NCBI GenBank assembly: GCA_964419095.1
Contig: CAYQOG010000036.1
Location: 1 to 7,598, forward strand
DNA: 7,598 nucleotides
Direction: 5' to 3'
Origin: JAKAVK01 sp964419095
Lineage (GTDB): Archaea; Micrarchaeota; Micrarchaeia; Micrarchaeales; CABMGC01
Part shown: positions 6,688 through 7,598 of the stretch, in pieces
How the letters are laid out: every line of letters begins with the position of its first letter
How positions within the stretch are numbered: the first letter of the stretch is position 1
Program-made: the position numbers and the translations under genes
Notes under the pieces: model-generated
The model's input: only the letters and a program-made list of their open reading frames with translations
What the model was told of the DNA's origin: nothing
Database searches by the model: none

Positions 6688-7434
6688 TCATATCCCTACT
6701 CCTCTGTAGATGAGAGAGAAGAAGAACGCTACGACAAGCCAGAGTATCATGTCAAAGAGAAGCGAATATACCGGTATGATGGTAGTGAAGAGAACAAAGA
6801 TCAGCGCTATTAATCCCACATAGACAAGCTTGTTCCATCTCAAAATCTTGCTCCCGTCAAGCGGGAATATGGGCAGCATGTTGAAAAATGCTAGCAGTAT
6901 GCTTATGAAAAGAGTGAAGTTTATGACATTCTGCAGGTAGCTGTTGTTCAGATAATACGGGCCCAGCGTAGAGGTTATGTTTGCAATGAAATTGGGATAA
7001 AGCAGGATCCCTACGCAGAAGAAGACCAGGAAGACTATGAAGTTGGTGAGCGGCCCCGCAAGGGATACCAATCCCTCTTCCCTCCTTGTGAAAGCGTTTG
7101 TGTATATCACTGTAGCGCCAGGTATGCCTATGAGGAATCCGAACATGGCAGTTATTATCGTTATCAGGGTTCCCATCTGCGAGCGCATGAAAGCGGCAAC
7201 GGCACCAAATCTCTGGGCCACGAACTTGTGCATGAGCTCATGGAGCACGAAGGAGAAGCTTACTCCCACCGCGGCTATTGGCAAGAAATAGAGGAAGATA
7301 GGCCATCCTGCTCTTATGTTTGCTATGCCCCCTATTATGGTCAGGTCAAAGGCAAGTATGAGCACCAAGTCCGCTATGAGTATCTCCTGCAACTCGTGCG
7401 AAAGCGTAAGGTGTTCCCTGTACATGATTGCCAT
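6688..7434 (-). CDS. M50-family (site-2-protease-like) intramembrane metalloprotease
   Basis: This is a polytopic membrane protein of 248 residues with both zinc-site motifs of peptidase family M50. HELMH (HExxH, residues 65-69) lies in a hydrophobic helix. 'NMLPIFPLDG' (185-194) supplies the third ligand Asp193. 'AGPLTN' (126-131) matches the conserved 'GPl.N' element between them. Hydrophobic segments near 18-38, 44-64, 90-113, 128-147, 170-190 and 203-240 give about six membrane helices. There is no PDZ or CBS domain, so this is a minimal M50 enzyme. Such proteases cut membrane-bound regulators or signal-peptide remnants; the substrate here is unknown. Start choice: ATG 7434 is the first ATG. 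TTG 7455 would add seven residues and ATG 7425 would remove three. The stop codon abuts that of leuS with no base between them. The promoter probably lies in the AT-rich stretch shared with tRNA-Gln. Confidence 0.88.
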   Translation of the reverse strand: MAIMYREHLTLSHELQEILIADLVLILAFDLTIIGGIANIRAGWPIFLYFLPIAAVGVSFSFVLHELMHKFVAQRFGAVAAFMRSQMGTLITIITAMFGFLIGIPGATVIYTNAFTRREEGLVSLAGPLTNFIVFLVFFCVGILLYPNFIANITSTLGPYYLNNSYLQNVINFTLFISILLAFFNMLPIFPLDGSKILRWNKLVYVGLIALIFVLFTTIIPVYSLLFDMILWLVVAFFFSLIYRGVGI

Positions 7435-7487
7435 AATATCCGCTGTGAAGCTCAAAATAGGCTTTGCTATAATACAGTAGCAATACC

Positions 7488-7495
7488 TATATAAT
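7488..7495. promoter_or_regulatory. AT-rich TATA element between the M50 gene and tRNA-Gln
   Basis: TATATAAT sits about 34 bases before tRNA position 1, so transcription at about 7518 would leave a short leader for RNase P to remove. The complementary strand reads ATTATATA and lies about 57 bases before ATG 7434, usable for the M50 gene with a leader of about 30 bases. Minus-strand TATTATAG (7467-7474) is another possible box for the protease gene. Confidence 0.4.
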
Positions 7496-7525
7496 AATTA
7501 AGCGGCTGAATTTAAAGCGCACAAT

Positions 7526-7598
7526 AGTCCCATAGTCTAGTGGTCAAGGATAGCGGGCTCTGAACCCGTTGACGCCAGTTCGAATCTGGCTGGGACTA
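7526..7598 (+). tRNA. tRNA-Gln, anticodon CUG
   Basis: A complete 73-base cloverleaf without an intron. Acceptor stem AGTCCCA (7526-7532) pairs with TGGGACT (7591-7597), and the discriminator is A7598. The D stem is GTCT/GGAT (7535-7538 with 7548-7551), with the GG pair in the loop. The anticodon stem is GCGGG/CCCGT (7553-7557 with 7565-7569), and its loop CTCTGAA carries CTG at 7560-7562, which reads CAG. The T arm is GCCAG-TTCGAAT-CTGGC (7574-7590). The A1-U72 first pair is common for tRNA-Gln in archaea. The window stops at the discriminator base, so it cannot be seen whether CCA is encoded. Confidence 0.96.

Noticed and set aside
7228..7494. An 88-codon plus-strand frame running towards tRNA-Gln
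   Set aside because: It is antisense to the part of the M50 gene that encodes HELMH, and it has no ribosome-binding site or recognisable motif.
1..7598. CRISPR array, insertion sequence or integrase
   Set aside because: I see no regularly spaced repeats, no transposase or integrase motifs and no terminal inverted repeats. The tRNA gene at the right edge could be an integration site, but nothing on its visible side supports that.

Overview
This window is archaeal chromosomal DNA. The main evidence is a full-length leucyl-tRNA synthetase of the archaeal/eukaryotic type, with its editing domain and the archaeal C-terminal tail. Supporting signs are TATA-like boxes about 25-35 bases upstream of gene starts, GGAGG and GGTGA ribosome-binding sites, and a tRNA-Gln gene with an A1-U72 pair. 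G+C content is moderate. The sequence alone does not fix the lineage. A DPANN archaeon (for example Micrarchaeota) or a Thermoplasmata-like organism would fit, but this is a weak guess.

Left part (1-3661, minus strand): four genes form one tightly packed operon. In transcription order they are a PadR-type regulator, a DrrA-like ABC ATPase, an ABC-2 (DrrB-like) permease, and a secreted protein with CARDB-like Ig-fold modules. The last gene runs off the left edge of the window, so its C-terminus is missing. The junctions are an 8-base overlap, a 1-base gap and a 19-base gap, and each downstream start has a visible Shine-Dalgarno sequence. A perfect 7+7 inverted repeat lies between the padR TATA box and the padR start. 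It is the obvious candidate operator for autoregulation. The operon reads as a ligand-responsive export system with a cell-surface partner; the substrate is unknown.

Middle part (3662-6687): a short divergent promoter region is followed by the plus-strand leucyl-tRNA synthetase gene (leuS). HIGH, KMSKS, the editing-site motifs and the C-terminal peptide are all present.

Right part (6688-7598): a minus-strand gene for a small M50 (site-2-protease-like) intramembrane metalloprotease is convergent with leuS, and the two stop codons touch. An AT-rich region of about 70-90 bases then separates it, divergently, from a plus-strand tRNA-Gln(CUG) gene that ends exactly at the window edge. I see no insertion sequence, CRISPR array, integrase or other mobile element. 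The PadR/ABC/surface-protein operon is the only part that looks accessory.
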